A program made the position numbers and the translations under genes. 64,000 nucleotides of DNA from Azospirillum humicireducens (GTDB lineage: Bacteria; Pseudomonadota; Alphaproteobacteria; Azospirillales; Azospirillaceae), in assembly GCF_001639105.2 (NCBI RefSeq), contig NZ_CP015285.1:2472501-2536500 (forward strand), in the 5' to 3' direction. Under the pieces are notes generated by a model. That model searched no databases. It was not told where the DNA came from and saw only the letters and a program-made list of their open reading frames with translations. This document shows positions 19,617 through 29,194 of the stretch, one piece after another; the first letter of the stretch is position 1; each line of letters begins with the position of its first letter.

Positions 19617-22313
19617 ATGACCGTTCGCAACCTCGACAAGCTGTTCAAGCCCGCCTCCATCGCCCTGATCGGCGCCAGCCGCAAGCCGGGCACGGTGGGG
19701 GCGGTGGTGGCCCGCAACCTGTTCCAGGCCGGCTTCGACGGGCCGGTGATGCCGGTCAACCCGACCGAGCGCGCGGTGGAAGGGGTGCTGACCTACAAGA
19801 CGGTGGACAGCCTGCCGATCACCCCGGACCTGGGCGTCATCTGCACGGCGCCCGACACGGTGGCGGCGACCATCGACGCGCTGGGCAAGCGCGGGACCAA
19901 GGCCGCCATCGTCATGACCAACGGCATGTCCGCCGACCAGACCCAGGCGATGCTGGACGCGGCCAAGCCCTATCTGATGCGGGTGCTGGGTCCGAACAGC
20001 CTGGGCGCCATGGTGCCGGGCCGCGGCATGAATGCCAGCTTCGCGCCGGTGGCCCCCCGCAAGGGCGATGTCGCGCTGGTGGCGCAAAGCTCGATGGTGC
20101 TGACCTCCATCGCCGATTGGGCGACGTCGCGCGGGATCGGCTTCTCGCATCTGGTGTCGCTGGGCGACCGCGGCGACGTGGATTTCGGCGACCTGCTGGA
20201 CTATCTCGCCTCCGACGTCACGGTGCGCGCCATCCTGCTCTATATCGAGAGCATCACGCACGCCCGCAAATTCATGTCGGCCGCCCGATCCGCCTCGCGC
20301 CAGAAGCCGGTGATCGTCATCAAGGCCGGCCGTTCCGACGAGGCGCAGGAGGCCGCGGCCAGCCACACCGGGGCGCTCGCGGTGTCGGACGCCGTCTATG
20401 ACGCGGTGTTCCGCCGGGCCGGCGTGCTGCGGGTGAACGATCTGGCCGAGCTGTTCGACGCCGCCGGCACGCTGGGAACCGGGGTGCCGATCACCGGCGA
20501 CCGGCTGGCGATCCTGACCAACGGCGGCGGCATGGGCGTGATGGCCACCGACAAGCTGATCCAGGCCGGCGGCCGGCTCGCCGCCCTGGCGCATGAGACG
20601 CAGGAGGCTCTGGCCAAGGCGCTGGGGCCGCAGCCGGGCGGCGCCCCCTTCCGCAACCCGCTGCGCATCGGCGCCGACGCCACGCCCAAGCGCTATGCCG
20701 AGGCGCTGAACGCGCTGATGCAGGACACCGGCAACGACGCGGTCCTGGTCCTGCACTGCCCGTCCGCCCTGACCGACAGCGAGGCCATCGCCCAGGCGGT
20801 GGCGGAGACGGTGCAGGCCAACAAGGCCCGCCGCCATCCGGTGCTGACCAGCTGGATCGGCGACCAGTCGGCGGTGGAGGCGCGCAAGCTGTTCGCCGAT
20901 GCCCGGATCCCGACCTACAACGGCCCGTCGGACGCGGTGCGCGCCTTCATGCATCTGGTGCGTTACCGCCGCAGCCAGCAACTGCTGATGGAGACCCCGC
21001 CGTCGGTGGCCGAGGATTTCCAGCCCGACGAGATCACCGTGAAGAAGGTGATCTCCCGCGCCATGGCCGAGAAGCGCGAGTGGCTGAGCGAGTATGAGGC
21101 CAAGCGCGTGCTGGCCGCCTACGGCATCCCGGTGGTCGACACCCGCGTCGCCCAGACGCCGGAGGAGGCCGCCGCCGCCGCCCGCGTCATCGGCGGGCCG
21201 ATCGCGCTGAAGATCCTGTCGCACGACATCACGCACAAGTCCGACGTCGGCGGCGTGGCGCTGGGCCTGACCAGCCCGGAGGACGTGAAGGCCGAAGCCG
21301 AAGCCATGTTGGCCCGCGTCGCCGAACTGGCGCCCGAGGCGAAGATCGAAGGCTTCACCGTGCAGGAGATGGCCGTCAGCCCCGATGCCTACGAACTGAT
21401 CGTCGGCATGACCGAGAACGAGATGTTCGGTCCGGTCCTGCTGTTCGGCGAGGGCGGCATCGGCGTGGAGGTGGTGGAGGATTATGCGCTGGCCCTGCCG
21501 CCGCTGAACATGAAGCTGGCGTCCGAGCAGATGAGCCGTACCCGCATTCATCGCCAGTTGCAGGGCTTCCGCTCCCGCGCCGCGGTCGATCTGGATGCGG
21601 TGGCGCTGACGCTCAACAAGGTCAGCCAGCTGGTGGTCGATTTTCCCGAGATCGCGGAGATGGACATCAACCCGCTGCTGGCCGACGCCAACGGCGTCAT
21701 GGCGCTGGACGCCCGCATCAAGGTCGGCGTGCCGGCCCTGCCGGGCGCGGCGCGGCTGGCGATCCGCCCCTATCCGAAGGCGCTGGAGGACCGCATCACC
21801 ATCAAGGACGGCCGCCAGTTCCTGGTCCGCCCGATCCTGCCGGAGGACGAGCCGCTGGTGCATCATCTGGTGGAGAACCAGACGGCCGAGGATCTGCGCC
21901 TGCGCTTCTTCGCCCCGCTGAAGCGGCTGTCGCACCAGGCGGCGGCGCGCCTGACCCAGATCGACTACGATCGCGAGATGGGGCTGATCGCCGTCGGTCC
22001 CGACCCGCAGACCGGCGACACCATCATGTATGGCGTGGTGCGCATCACCGCCGACCCCGACAACCGACGCGCCGAATATGCGGTGATGGTGCGGTCCGAC
22101 ATGAAGGGCCAGGGGCTGGGTTTTATCCTGATGAACAAGATCCTCGATTACGCCCGCTCGCGCGGCATCAAGGAGGTCTATGGCGAGGTTCTGCGCGAGA
22201 ACACCAACATGCTGAACATGTGCCGCGCCCTCGGTTTTGTCCGCAAGGAGAACCTGGACGAGCCGGGCGTGGTGGAGGTTCGCATCGAGCTGGGTGGCGG
22301 CTTGGCGGCGTAA
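19617..22313 (+). CDS. Pat-type protein: NDP-forming acyl-CoA ligase domains fused to GNAT acetyltransferase
   Basis: An 898-aa fusion. Residues about 8-460 are the CoA-binding and ligase domains of NDP-forming acyl-CoA synthetases (LFKPASIALIGASRKPGTVG, SSMVLTSIADWA, SHTGALAVSDAVYD, LTNGGGMGVMATDKL). About 480-700 is the ATP-grasp (EYEAKRVLAAYGIPVV, KSDVGGVALGL, DINPLLADANGV). About 735-890 is GNAT with the acetyl-CoA loop MKGQGLGFILMNKI. In enterobacterial Pat this layout acetylates lysines, for example of acetyl-CoA synthetase, with the ligase part regulatory. CobB at 8733-9476 is the expected reverse enzyme. Which role the ligase half keeps here cannot be told. Confidence 0.9.
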   Translation: MTVRNLDKLFKPASIALIGASRKPGTVGAVVARNLFQAGFDGPVMPVNPTERAVEGVLTYKTVDSLPITPDLGVICTAPDTVAATIDALGKRGTKAAIVMTNGMSADQTQAMLDAAKPYLMRVLGPNSLGAMVPGRGMNASFAPVAPRKGDVALVAQSSMVLTSIADWATSRGIGFSHLVSLGDRGDVDFGDLLDYLASDVTVRAILLYIESITHARKFMSAARSASRQKPVIVIKAGRSDEAQEAAASHTGALAVSDAVYDAVFRRAGVLRVNDLAELFDAAGTLGTGVPITGDRLAILTNGGGMGVMATDKLIQAGGRLAALAHETQEALAKALGPQPGGAPFRNPLRIGADATPKRYAEALNALMQDTGNDAVLVLHCPSALTDSEAIAQAVAETVQANKARRHPVLTSWIGDQSAVEARKLFADARIPTYNGPSDAVRAFMHLVRYRRSQQLLMETPPSVAEDFQPDEITVKKVISRAMAEKREWLSEYEAKRVLAAYGIPVVDTRVAQTPEEAAAAARVIGGPIALKILSHDITHKSDVGGVALGLTSPEDVKAEAEAMLARVAELAPEAKIEGFTVQEMAVSPDAYELIVGMTENEMFGPVLLFGEGGIGVEVVEDYALALPPLNMKLASEQMSRTRIHRQLQGFRSRAAVDLDAVALTLNKVSQLVVDFPEIAEMDINPLLADANGVMALDARIKVGVPALPGAARLAIRPYPKALEDRITIKDGRQFLVRPILPEDEPLVHHLVENQTAEDLRLRFFAPLKRLSHQAAARLTQIDYDREMGLIAVGPDPQTGDTIMYGVVRITADPDNRRAEYAVMVRSDMKGQGLGFILMNKILDYARSRGIKEVYGEVLRENTNMLNMCRALGFVRKENLDEPGVVEVRIELGGGLAA

Positions 22314-22319
22314 GGGCTC

Positions 22320-23150
22320 CTATAACGGACCCAGCACCACCTTCACGTCGGCGGGCTGGCCGAAGAAGGGAGCCGAGGTGATCAGCAGGCGGCAGCCGGC
22401 TGCGGCATAGGCGGCGGCATTTGCCTCGGTCACGCCGCCGGCCGGGGCGACCGCCGGTGGCGGCGTCAAGCCGCGCGTCGCCTCGATCACTGCGCGGGCG
22501 GCATCGGGCGGCAGCTTTTCCAGCTGGATCACGTCGGCGCCGGCCTGCGCAAAGGCCACCGCCTCCTCCACCGTTCCGACCTCCACCACGATTTTCTTTT
22601 CCGGAGCCTTGCGGCGCAATCCGGCGATCCAAGTTTCCGGCGGTTCGGCCAGGAAGGCACGGTGCTCGGGGAACACCAGCAGTGTTTCCGACAGGCCCAG
22701 CCGGTGCATCACCGCTCCGCCCGCCTGCACGGCCTTGACGCTGAGATCCTTGGATCCTGGAAAGTTCTTGCGGGTGCAGGCGACGGTCACACCGGGAGCG
22801 GCCTCGACGATGCGCCGGGCGCGGGTGGCGATGCCGGAGGCATACTCAACCAGGGTCTGCGCCACCTTCCAGGCCCTGTGCAGCGATCCGGCCGGGCCGT
22901 CCACCTCCAAGAAGACCGCTCCGGCGCCCATGGCTGTTCCGCTGGCCTCGACGCGCAGGATGCTGCCACCGGCCTTTTCCACCAGCCGCGCTGCTTCCTC
23001 CGTCCCCGCCAGCACCATGGCGCCGCGGGCGGCGAAACTCATCCGCGCCGGACGGGCAGCGATCCCGAGCGAGTCGGTGGTCAAGTCGCCGTAGGGAACA
23101 TCCTGTGCCAGAAGCGCGTCGAGGGCGGCGTCGGACAGGATGGTCGTCAT
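22320..23150 (-). CDS. modD: ModD, molybdenum-transport-associated NadC paralogue
   Basis: A 276-aa protein with the quinolinate phosphoribosyltransferase fold. The start (LLAQDVPYGDLTTDSLGI), the phosphoribosyl site TRKNFPGSKDLSVKAV and HRLGLSETLLVFPEH are the ModD variant of the NadC motifs; NadC itself has different basic residues there. ModD genes usually sit in molybdate ABC transporter operons, but none is visible here; instead it follows corA by 15 bp in a run with folD. Its reaction is not established; a phosphoribosyltransferase acting on a molybdenum-related or other carboxylate is the family hypothesis. It converges on the Pat gene with 6 bp between stops. Confidence 0.85.
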   Translation of the reverse strand: MTTILSDAALDALLAQDVPYGDLTTDSLGIAARPARMSFAARGAMVLAGTEEAARLVEKAGGSILRVEASGTAMGAGAVFLEVDGPAGSLHRAWKVAQTLVEYASGIATRARRIVEAAPGVTVACTRKNFPGSKDLSVKAVQAGGAVMHRLGLSETLLVFPEHRAFLAEPPETWIAGLRRKAPEKKIVVEVGTVEEAVAFAQAGADVIQLEKLPPDAARAVIEATRGLTPPPAVAPAGGVTEANAAAYAAAGCRLLITSAPFFGQPADVKVVLGPL

Positions 23151-23165
23151 CGGCGGAGTATCCTT

Positions 23166-24161
23166 CTAAAGCCAGCCGCGCCGGCGGAAGTACCAGAGCG
23201 GAACCACCGCCGACAGCACCATCAGCAGAATGGCCATGGGATAGCCGAAACTCCACTCCAGTTCCGGCATGTGCTTGAAATTCATGCCATAGGCGGACGC
23301 GATCAGAGTCGGTGGCATCAGCGCCACCGAGACGACCGAGAAGATCTTGATGATGGCGTTCTGCTCGATGTTGATCAGACCGAGCGTGGCATCGAGCAGG
23401 AAGTTCGCCTCGTGAGCCAGGAAGCCGGCATGCTCCGTCAGGGACCGCAAGTCGCGCGTCATCGTCTTCAGCGCGGTCTTCTGTTCCTTGTTCAGCCGCC
23501 CGCCGCTGACCGAGGTCATGAACACCACCAGCCGGTCGAGGCCGGCCAGGCTGTCGCGCACCTTGTGGGTCAGGTCGCCGGCCCGGCCGATGCCGCGCAG
23601 CACGTCCTGCAGTTCGTCCGGCTTCTTGGCCGCCTTGCCGAAGCCGCCGCCGTCCAGCGAATCGTCGAAGACGCGGGCCGACAGTTCGTCGATGCGGCCG
23701 CCGACCAGTTCCAGCACGTCGGCGACCCGGTCGATCACCGCGTCCAGCAGCCCGAACAGGGCGCTCTCCCCCGTCGCCAGCAGCTCCGGCTGGCGGACAC
23801 AGCGGGCGGCGAAGGTGATGACAGGCAGCGGTTCGGTGTAGCGCAGAGTGATCAGGTGGCGCGGGGTCAGCACGAAGGTCAGCTCGCCCTGCTCCGGATG
23901 GGGCGAGGTGGCGCGCGAGATGATGGGAGAGGTCATGTAGATCCCCTCCCCTTCCACATAGAGCTGGCTGGAGGCTTCGATCTCCTTCATTTCCTCGCGC
24001 GTCGGCAGGTCGCAGCCGGTCAGCGCGCCGACATGGGCGCGCTCCGCTTCCGTCGGGCGCAGGAGATCGATCCACACCGCACCGACCGGCAAGTCTTCGC
24101 CGAGTTCGAGCGGCTGGCGCACCACCCGCCCATCTTCGGCACGGGCATGGACGGTGATCAA
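23166..24161 (-). CDS. corA: CorA-family magnesium/divalent-cation channel
   Basis: A pentameric inner-membrane Mg2+ (or Co2+/Ni2+) channel, 331 aa. The large cytosolic N-terminal funnel contains [13 protein letters not shown] and long helices through [19 protein letters not shown]. Two C-terminal membrane helices flank the selectivity motif [13 protein letters not shown], followed by a short basic tail (RRRGW). The start is a TTG at 24161 overlapping the folD stop as TTGA; the frame runs further upstream only as antisense of folD. No alternative ATG exists before residue 85. Coupled translation with folD is likely. Confidence 0.93.
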   Translation of the reverse strand: MITVHARAEDGRVVRQPLELGEDLPVGAVWIDLLRPTEAERAHVGALTGCDLPTREEMKEIEASSQLYVEGEGIYMTSPIISRATSPHPEQGELTFVLTPRHLITLRYTEPLPVITFAARCVRQPELLATGESALFGLLDAVIDRVADVLELVGGRIDELSARVFDDSLDGGGFGKAAKKPDELQDVLRGIGRAGDLTHKVRDSLAGLDRLVVFMTSVSGGRLNKEQKTALKTMTRDLRSLTEHAGFLAHEANFLLDATLGLINIEQNAIIKIFSVVSVALMPPTLIASAYGMNFKHMPELEWSFGYPMAILLMVLSAVVPLWYFRRRGWL

Positions 24162-25075
24162 AGGGCGGCCCCAACGCCGGCTTCCGCCGGAACCGGTGCG
24201 CCGGCGGCGCGGCAGGCGGCGGCAAGCGTGTTCAGCATCAGGCAGGCGATGGTCATCGGGCCGACGCCGCCGGGGACGGGCGTGATGGCGCCGGCGACCT
24301 TCACCGCCTCGTCGAAGGCGACGTCGCCGACCAGTCGGGTCTTGCCCGGCTCCGCCGCCGCGACGCGGTTGATGCCGACATCGATCACGGTGGCACCGGC
24401 CTTGATCCAATCGCCGCGCACCATCTCCGGCCGGCCGACCGCCGCCACCAGGATATCGGCGCGGCGGCACTCCTCCGGCAGATCCGCCGTGCGGGAATGG
24501 GCCATCGTCACCGTGCAGTCGGCCTGGAGCAGCAGCTGCGCCATCGGCTTGCCGACGATGTTGGAGCGGCCGAGCACCAGGGCGCGCTTGCCCTTAAGGT
24601 CGCGGCCCAGCGTGTCGCGGATCAGCAGCAGGCTGCCCAGCGGCGTGCAGGGCACGATGGCGCCCGGCTGGCCGGTGGCGAGCAGGCCGGCATTGACGAC
24701 GTGGAAGCCGTCGGCGTCCTTTTCCGGGACGATGCGGGCCAGCACCTTCTGGGTGTCGATGTGCTTGGGCAACGGCAGCTGGACCAGGATGCCGTGCACG
24801 GCCGGGTCGGCGTTCAGGCGGTCGATCAGCGCCAGCAGGTCGGATTCGGCCATGTCGGCCGGCTCGTGATGGTCGAAGCTGTTCATACCCAACTCGACCA
24901 GGGCCCGTTCCTTGGAACGGACATAGACCTGGCTGGCCGGATCCTCGCCCACCAGCACGACGGCCAGACCGGGGGTGACGCCATGGCTGGCCTTCAGCGC
25001 CGCCACACCGTCCGCCACCCGAGCGCGCAGACCGGCCGCAAAGGCCTTGCCGTCGATGATCTTCGCGTCCGCCAT
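24158..25075 (-). CDS. folD: FolD, methylenetetrahydrofolate dehydrogenase/cyclohydrolase
   Basis: A bifunctional cytosolic enzyme of one-carbon metabolism: oxidises 5,10-methylene-THF with NADP and hydrolyses the methenyl form to 10-formyl-THF. 305 aa. The catalytic lysine motif [24 protein letters not shown], the NADP loop [16 protein letters not shown] and the terminal [15 protein letters not shown] are all intact. The ATG at 25075 is preferred over one four codons upstream because GGAGAG precedes it at a good distance. It lies directly after yggU (1-nt gap between stop and start) and overlaps corA. Confidence 0.96.
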   Translation of the reverse strand: MADAKIIDGKAFAAGLRARVADGVAALKASHGVTPGLAVVLVGEDPASQVYVRSKERALVELGMNSFDHHEPADMAESDLLALIDRLNADPAVHGILVQLPLPKHIDTQKVLARIVPEKDADGFHVVNAGLLATGQPGAIVPCTPLGSLLLIRDTLGRDLKGKRALVLGRSNIVGKPMAQLLLQADCTVTMAHSRTADLPEECRRADILVAAVGRPEMVRGDWIKAGATVIDVGINRVAAAEPGKTRLVGDVAFDEAVKVAGAITPVPGGVGPMTIACLMLNTLAAACRAAGAPVPAEAGVGAAL

Positions 25076-25076
25076 G

Positions 25077-25418
25077 CTACTCTCCACCCTCGGTACCCAT
25101 ATCGTCGATCAAGGCCGACAGCCGCGGCAGCAGAGCCGCCGGGTCGCCGGCCACATGCAGTATCTTGTTCCGGTCGGTGGCGCCGGCCACCACGGTCAGG
25201 CTGGTCTTGGGCAGTTTCCACGCCTTCGACAACAGTTTTATGACGGCCTCGTTGGCTTTGCCGTTTTCCGGCACCGCCGTGACCGACAGTTTCAGCACAC
25301 GTCCTCCACCAGCCGTTTCGGCCGTGCCGGTCACCGCGTTGCGCGATGCCTTGGGCGTCACCCTCAGCGCCACCCGCAAGCCGTCGGCCACCGCGTCCAT
25401 CGGCGAGGAATCCGCCAT
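25077..25418 (-). CDS. yggU: DUF167 family protein (YggU)
   Basis: A 113-aa protein of the small DUF167/UPF0235 family, function unknown. Recognised by [42 protein letters not shown] and [16 protein letters not shown], all canonical. Its ATG overlaps the yggT stop by one base (TGATG), a coupling typical for the yggT-yggU pair across Proteobacteria. It precedes folD with almost no gap. Confidence 0.92.
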   Translation of the reverse strand: MADSSPMDAVADGLRVALRVTPKASRNAVTGTAETAGGGRVLKLSVTAVPENGKANEAVIKLLSKAWKLPKTSLTVVAGATDRNKILHVAGDPAALLPRLSALIDDMGTEGGE

Positions 25419-25702
25419 CAGAAGCGCGGCCAGTACTGGGCCATCAGGTTCTGGATGAAGGAGATCGCCAGCAGAACCACGATCGGCGACAGGTCCAGCC
25501 CGCCCATGTTGGGCAGGACTCGGCGGATCGGACGCAGCACCGGTTCGGTGATGCGATACAGGAAATCGCCGATCAGATAGACCGCGCGGTTGCGCGTGTT
25601 CACCACATTGAAGGCCACCAGCCAGCTGAGGATCGCCGACAGGATGAGGACCCAGAAGAACAGGTCCAGAATGGTGTTGATGAGCATATACAGCGCGATC
25701 AT
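25418..25702 (-). CDS. yggT: YggT family membrane protein
   Basis: A 94-aa integral membrane protein with two hydrophobic spans (TILDLFFWVLILSAILSWLV and the stretch SPIVVLLAISFIQNLMAQY) around the conserved loop VNTRNRAVYLIGDFLYRITEPVLRPIR. The family is linked to osmotic or cation homeostasis and cell-division-region genes in different phyla, but no activity is agreed. First gene of the minus-strand run yggT-yggU-folD-corA-modD. Confidence 0.92.
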   Translation of the reverse strand: MIALYMLINTILDLFFWVLILSAILSWLVAFNVVNTRNRAVYLIGDFLYRITEPVLRPIRRVLPNMGGLDLSPIVVLLAISFIQNLMAQYWPRF

Positions 25703-25997
25703 GCCGGGCCAGCTCCATGGCGGTTCTTTGGGATGGCCGCGCGCAACGCACTGCGAAACGGGCGCCAGCCTTTTCCGGGCACCCTAAGCATAAGCGGCGA
25801 GACCTGTCCAGTACGGCGGCCCTCCGATAGGCCGGGTGGCATGCGGCACATAGACGGGAACGGCGTCGGCATCCAAGCCGGTCCCAGGCCGTCACGCACA
25901 CGCTTCATTTTTTCTGAATCAAGCGCTTGACAGCACCCCCCGTCATGGACAATATCCGCGCCACGCCGGGGCAACGAAGACGCCGCGGTGTGAGTGT

Positions 25998-26073
25998 GGG
26001 GCCGTAGCTCAGCTGGGAGAGCGACGCGTTCGCAATGCGTAGGTCGGGAGTTCGATCCTCCTCGGCTCCACCA
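25998..26073 (+). tRNA. tRNA-Ala (anticodon CGC)
   Basis: A full 76-nt cloverleaf. The acceptor stem is GGGGCCG/CGGCTCC and includes the G3-U70 pair that marks alanine tRNAs. The D-arm is GCTC...GAGC, the anticodon stem ACGCG/TGCGT carries loop TTCGCAA (anticodon CGC, reading GCG), and the T-arm is GGGAG-TTCGATC-CTCCT. CCA is encoded. An integrase remnant begins about 150 bp downstream, so its 3' end was probably an integration site. Confidence 0.97.
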
Positions 26074-26225
26074 ATCACCCCCAAGACATTGATGTGACAC
26101 AGGAATTCGCCCGGAAGCGGCGGAATTCCCCGCGGTGTGACACCGCCCTGTCGCACACGGCGTCGGCCGAATCGCCTCCATCCCCTTCAAAATCCGCCGT
26201 TTCAGCCCGTCCGGGGTGTCGCACA

Positions 26226-26831
26226 TCCCTGTCGCCCAGGCGGCGTCCCACAGGGCTGTGGATCCGGGGAGCCGTGTGGCAGTTCCGGACGCGGGTTCCG
26301 GCCGACCTCCAGGCGGTTCTGGGCCGGACGGGAGGTCATGGACACCCTCCGGTGGCTGCCACCGAACTCGACCAAGCGGTACCCGAACCTGACCGCCCGC
26401 GAGATCGCCCAGAAGACCCACGACGCCGGCAAGGCATCCGGCCTCAGTCCGGCGACGGTGAACGGATACATGACCAAGCTGTCCGCCCTCCTGACCTGGG
26501 CGGTCAACGAGGGGGGGCATCGACCGGAATCCAGCGAAGGGGCTTGGCGTCGTGGACACCACCAACCGCAAGGACAAGCGGCAGCCGCTCACCCCGAAGC
26601 AGCTTCAAGCGATCTTCACCGCCCCGCTCTACACCGGCTGCCAGGACGACGACTACGGCTACGCCAAGCCCGGAGACGCCCGTCCCCGACGGGGACGCTT
26701 CTGGGTGCCGTTGATCGGCTTGTTTTCGGGCATGCGGCTTCCGAGCATCCACCCTTCTGGAGGCAATCTCCAAAGTCGGCTACCCGGAACTGGACTTTGG
26801 CCACCTGATGCTCGCCCCGTTCCCGACGTAG
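26226..26831 (+). pseudogene. degraded tyrosine-recombinase (phage/island integrase)
   Basis: Pieces of one integrase lie in successive reading frames. 26226-26327 gives the N-terminal segment RGAVWQFRTRVPADLQAVLG. 26338-26517 gives the core-binding domain (LTAREIAQKTHDAGKASGLS, ATVNGYMTKLSALLTWAVNE). About 26529-26732 gives the start of the catalytic domain (KRQPLTPKQLQAIFTAPLYT to LIGLFSGMRL, the Arg-I box). 26757-26831 gives the extreme C-terminus (LEAISKVGYPELDFGHLM, stop TAG). The middle of the catalytic domain with HxxR and Tyr is deleted, and there are at least three frame changes. It cannot be active. Position next to tRNA-Ala is typical of an integrative element's end. Confidence 0.8.
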
Positions 26832-26840
26832 GCCCGGCTG

Positions 26841-27767
26841 CTATTCGAAGAAGTCCTCGTCCACCCTCTTGATGTGCAGGGTCTCCTCGATCCTGCATCC
26901 GACCTCGTGCCGGATCATGAGCTTGGCCAGTTGGATGCCGTCGATCAGCACGATGCGGGTGCCCAACCGGTCTGCCGTCTCCCTGGCCGACGTGGTGAAG
27001 GCGGAGGTGGTGACGAACAGCCCCTTGGTCGCCTTGAACAGGTTCAGGCTGCCGAAGAAGTCGCGGATCGCTCCCGCCCCGACGGTGTTGCCGTCGGCAT
27101 ACCGCTTGGCCTGGACATAAACCCGATCCAGCCCGAGCGGATCCTGGTCGATGACGCCGTCCACGCCGTCGTCGCCGGACTTCCCGACCAGAGCCTTGTC
27201 CAGTTCCGTCACCGACCCGCCATAGCCCATGGTGATCAGCAGGCGGACCACGGTCTTCTCGAAGAAGGCCGGCGTGCCGGACCGCACCCGCTGGAGGATT
27301 TCCTCCGCCAGCGACGCCTCGATCCGCAGATGGGCCTGCCGCATCACCTCATCGGGGGTCAGGGGACTCTCGGCGACCGGCAGCACGACCTCGGCACTGT
27401 CGGCAGCCTCGGCCGTCTCGGACTCGCCATCGCGGAAGCCCTTGAAGCTCGGGAATTGCTCCAGGAACCGGATGGTGATCCGCTCCGGTGGCGAGTTCAG
27501 CACGTCCCGGCCGGTCGGCGTGATGCGGAAATGTGCCCGCCGGGTGAGGTCCACCAGCCCGGCTTTGGTCAGGTAACTCTTCGCCCAATGGACTCGGTTG
27601 GCAAATGTCGTCTGCCGCCCCGATGGCAGAAGCTGGGCTCGCTCCTCGTCGGATAGGGCGAACACGTCGGCAAGCTGGTCCACCACATCGCCGATGCGGA
27701 CCTCGCCACCCCCGGCAGCGGTCTTCAGCACGGGGAGCATCAGGGTCTGGAAATCGGGAATGGCCAT
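26841..27767 (-). CDS. mrr: Mrr-type restriction endonuclease
   Basis: A 308-aa type IV-like restriction protein. The N-terminal winged-helix domain (about residues 1-90) matches the Mrr N domain: LLPSGRQTTFANRVHWAKSY, LTKAGLVDLTRRAHFRITPT. The C-terminal catalytic domain (about 170-300) has FEKTVVRLLITMGYGG and the nuclease core GDDGVDGVIDQD followed by VYVQAKRY, a PD-(D/E)xK site with Asp and Q-x-K in place. The family cuts DNA with methylated bases. The ATG overlaps the stop of the upstream metallohydrolase gene by one base, so they are coupled. It appears intact although the type I system beside it is broken. Confidence 0.88.
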   Translation of the reverse strand: MAIPDFQTLMLPVLKTAAGGGEVRIGDVVDQLADVFALSDEERAQLLPSGRQTTFANRVHWAKSYLTKAGLVDLTRRAHFRITPTGRDVLNSPPERITIRFLEQFPSFKGFRDGESETAEAADSAEVVLPVAESPLTPDEVMRQAHLRIEASLAEEILQRVRSGTPAFFEKTVVRLLITMGYGGSVTELDKALVGKSGDDGVDGVIDQDPLGLDRVYVQAKRYADGNTVGAGAIRDFFGSLNLFKATKGLFVTTSAFTTSARETADRLGTRIVLIDGIQLAKLMIRHEVGCRIEETLHIKRVDEDFFE

Positions 27768-28507
27768 CAGGTCGGCTCCACGCGTCGCAGCGTCAGGAAA
27801 TGCTCGTTCTGGTCCAGCCATGCCTTCCTGGCCTCCCAGTCCGGCAGGATGGTTCCGACCAGCGCCCAGAAGGCCCGGTCGTGGGTGCGGTGCCGCAGGT
27901 GGCAGAGTTCATGGACCACCGCGTATTCCAGCACCGTCCGGGGGGCGAAGACCAACTGCCAGTTCAGGTTCACGGCGCGGTCGATCCCGCAACTTCCCCA
28001 GACATGCTTCTGGTCCTTGACCCGGACATCTCTGGGCTTCAGCCCATTCGGCTCGCCGTGCCGACGGACGAGGTCGGCGACATCCTGGCGGAGCCGCCTC
28101 CTCAGCCACAGCTGCAACGCCGATTCGATCAAGTCGTCGTGGGAGGCGGGAGCCACGGACCGCGGGCCGCCGACCAGGAAGCCGTTGCGGTAGGCGACGC
28201 TCACCAGCGTGTCGTCGCAGGGCTCGACCCGCAGCCGCATGAGCCAGCCCCGGTAGGGGATCTTGGCCCCTCTGACGAACCGCCGAACGGCGTTGGAGCG
28301 GGCGATCCGCTCGGCCATGTGGCGGGTCTGCTCGTACAGCCATGCCCTGCGGCGGTGGAGCACGCCGGCAATCTCGTCCTCGGTGGCGGCGGTGGGCACG
28401 ACCACCTCGACGCTGTCCTGGGTGACGGTGATGCGTGCCCGCGTCGCCGCGTCGGAGCGACTCAGGACATAGGGGATCTCGACGCTGCCGACCGTCAGCA
28501 TGGGCAT
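27767..28507 (-). CDS. YgjP-like (DUF45) metallohydrolase of type I RM loci
   Basis: A 246-aa metal-dependent hydrolase with the WLM/SprT-like fold. The zinc motif is VVHELCHLRHRTHDRAFW (HExxH plus a downstream His), preceded by the family segment KHVWGSCGIDRAVNLNWQL. Such genes very often follow hsdR in type I restriction-modification operons; here it starts 4 bp after the stop of an hsdR tail fragment, which supports the reading of that fragment. Its role in restriction is unknown. A second ATG 6 nt downstream is possible. Confidence 0.85.
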   Translation of the reverse strand: MPMLTVGSVEIPYVLSRSDAATRARITVTQDSVEVVVPTAATEDEIAGVLHRRRAWLYEQTRHMAERIARSNAVRRFVRGAKIPYRGWLMRLRVEPCDDTLVSVAYRNGFLVGGPRSVAPASHDDLIESALQLWLRRRLRQDVADLVRRHGEPNGLKPRDVRVKDQKHVWGSCGIDRAVNLNWQLVFAPRTVLEYAVVHELCHLRHRTHDRAFWALVGTILPDWEARKAWLDQNEHFLTLRRVEPT

Positions 28508-28511
28508 GGGA

Positions 28512-29045
28512 TCAGACCTTGGCGAACTGCTTGAGGGCGAACTCCTCGACCTGCTCGGAGACCTCCTTGAGGTTCTCCAGGCCGAATTCGTGGGCCAAGC
28601 CGCGGACCTGCTGCCGCAGCGACCGCCGCAGCCCCTCCTTCTCCTGCCACAGCCGCGGGGCGGTCGCATCATCCTCGCAGAGGGCGGCGATCCGCTCCGC
28701 CAGCCCCTCCGCTCCGCCCTTCTCCCCGGCCCCGGCGTCGAAGGCCAGCAGGACCTGGAGGATGCCGTAAGCCCTCTGCGACATCCCCGCCTCCTCATGG
28801 GCAGTCGCCTTGACCTCCAGGTCCTTGGCGAGGTCCTCCGCCATTTTCAGCGTGTCGGCCCAGGAAAGCTGGGCACACTCCAGCTTCTCCAGCAACTCCC
28901 GCAACCGGTCGGAGAATTTGCCGTACTGGTGGGCGTTCTGGCCAAACCGTTCATAGACGACCTTGCGGAGTTCGGTGGTCGTTCGGCGAGGTACCATTCC
29001 ATGCCAGTCGGCGCCATATGTTCCCCCGGCGGGATGCCGTCCCAT
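28512..29045 (-). pseudogene. hsdR: C-terminal fragment of type I restriction subunit HsdR
   Basis: About 160 residues with the helical character of the HsdR C-terminal domain, from TTTELRKVVYERFGQNAHQY and SDRLRELLEKLECAQ through AYGILQVLLAF and APRLWQEKEGLRRSLRQQV to VEEFALKQFAKV. Everything upstream (nuclease and helicase motor domains, about 800 residues) is missing; the residues before TTTELRK look unrelated. The ORF is open from 29045, so a short protein could still be made, but it would lack any known activity. The call rests on family pattern and on the flanking hsdS remnant and YgjP-like gene. Confidence 0.72.
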
Positions 29046-29194
29046 CCCGATGCGCAGCGTAACATGTTACGATACGTCTTGACGGCGTCACCCGCATCAC
29101 ACTATGTATCGTTCAAATGGTTCGGGCTTTCTCGAACGGCGTCGAGGCTCTGGAGTGATCCAGGGCCTTTTCGCTTTTCGGGCTTCGGCCCGGC

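Noticed and set aside
19494..21935. 813-codon minus-strand frame opposite the Pat-type gene
   Set aside because: Composition typical of shadow frames; the plus strand holds intact ligase and GNAT motifs.
29058..29071. Perfect 14-bp palindrome CGTAACATGTTACG near the truncated end of hsdR
   Set aside because: A single short palindrome with no partner and no known site; noted only as a possible breakpoint mark.
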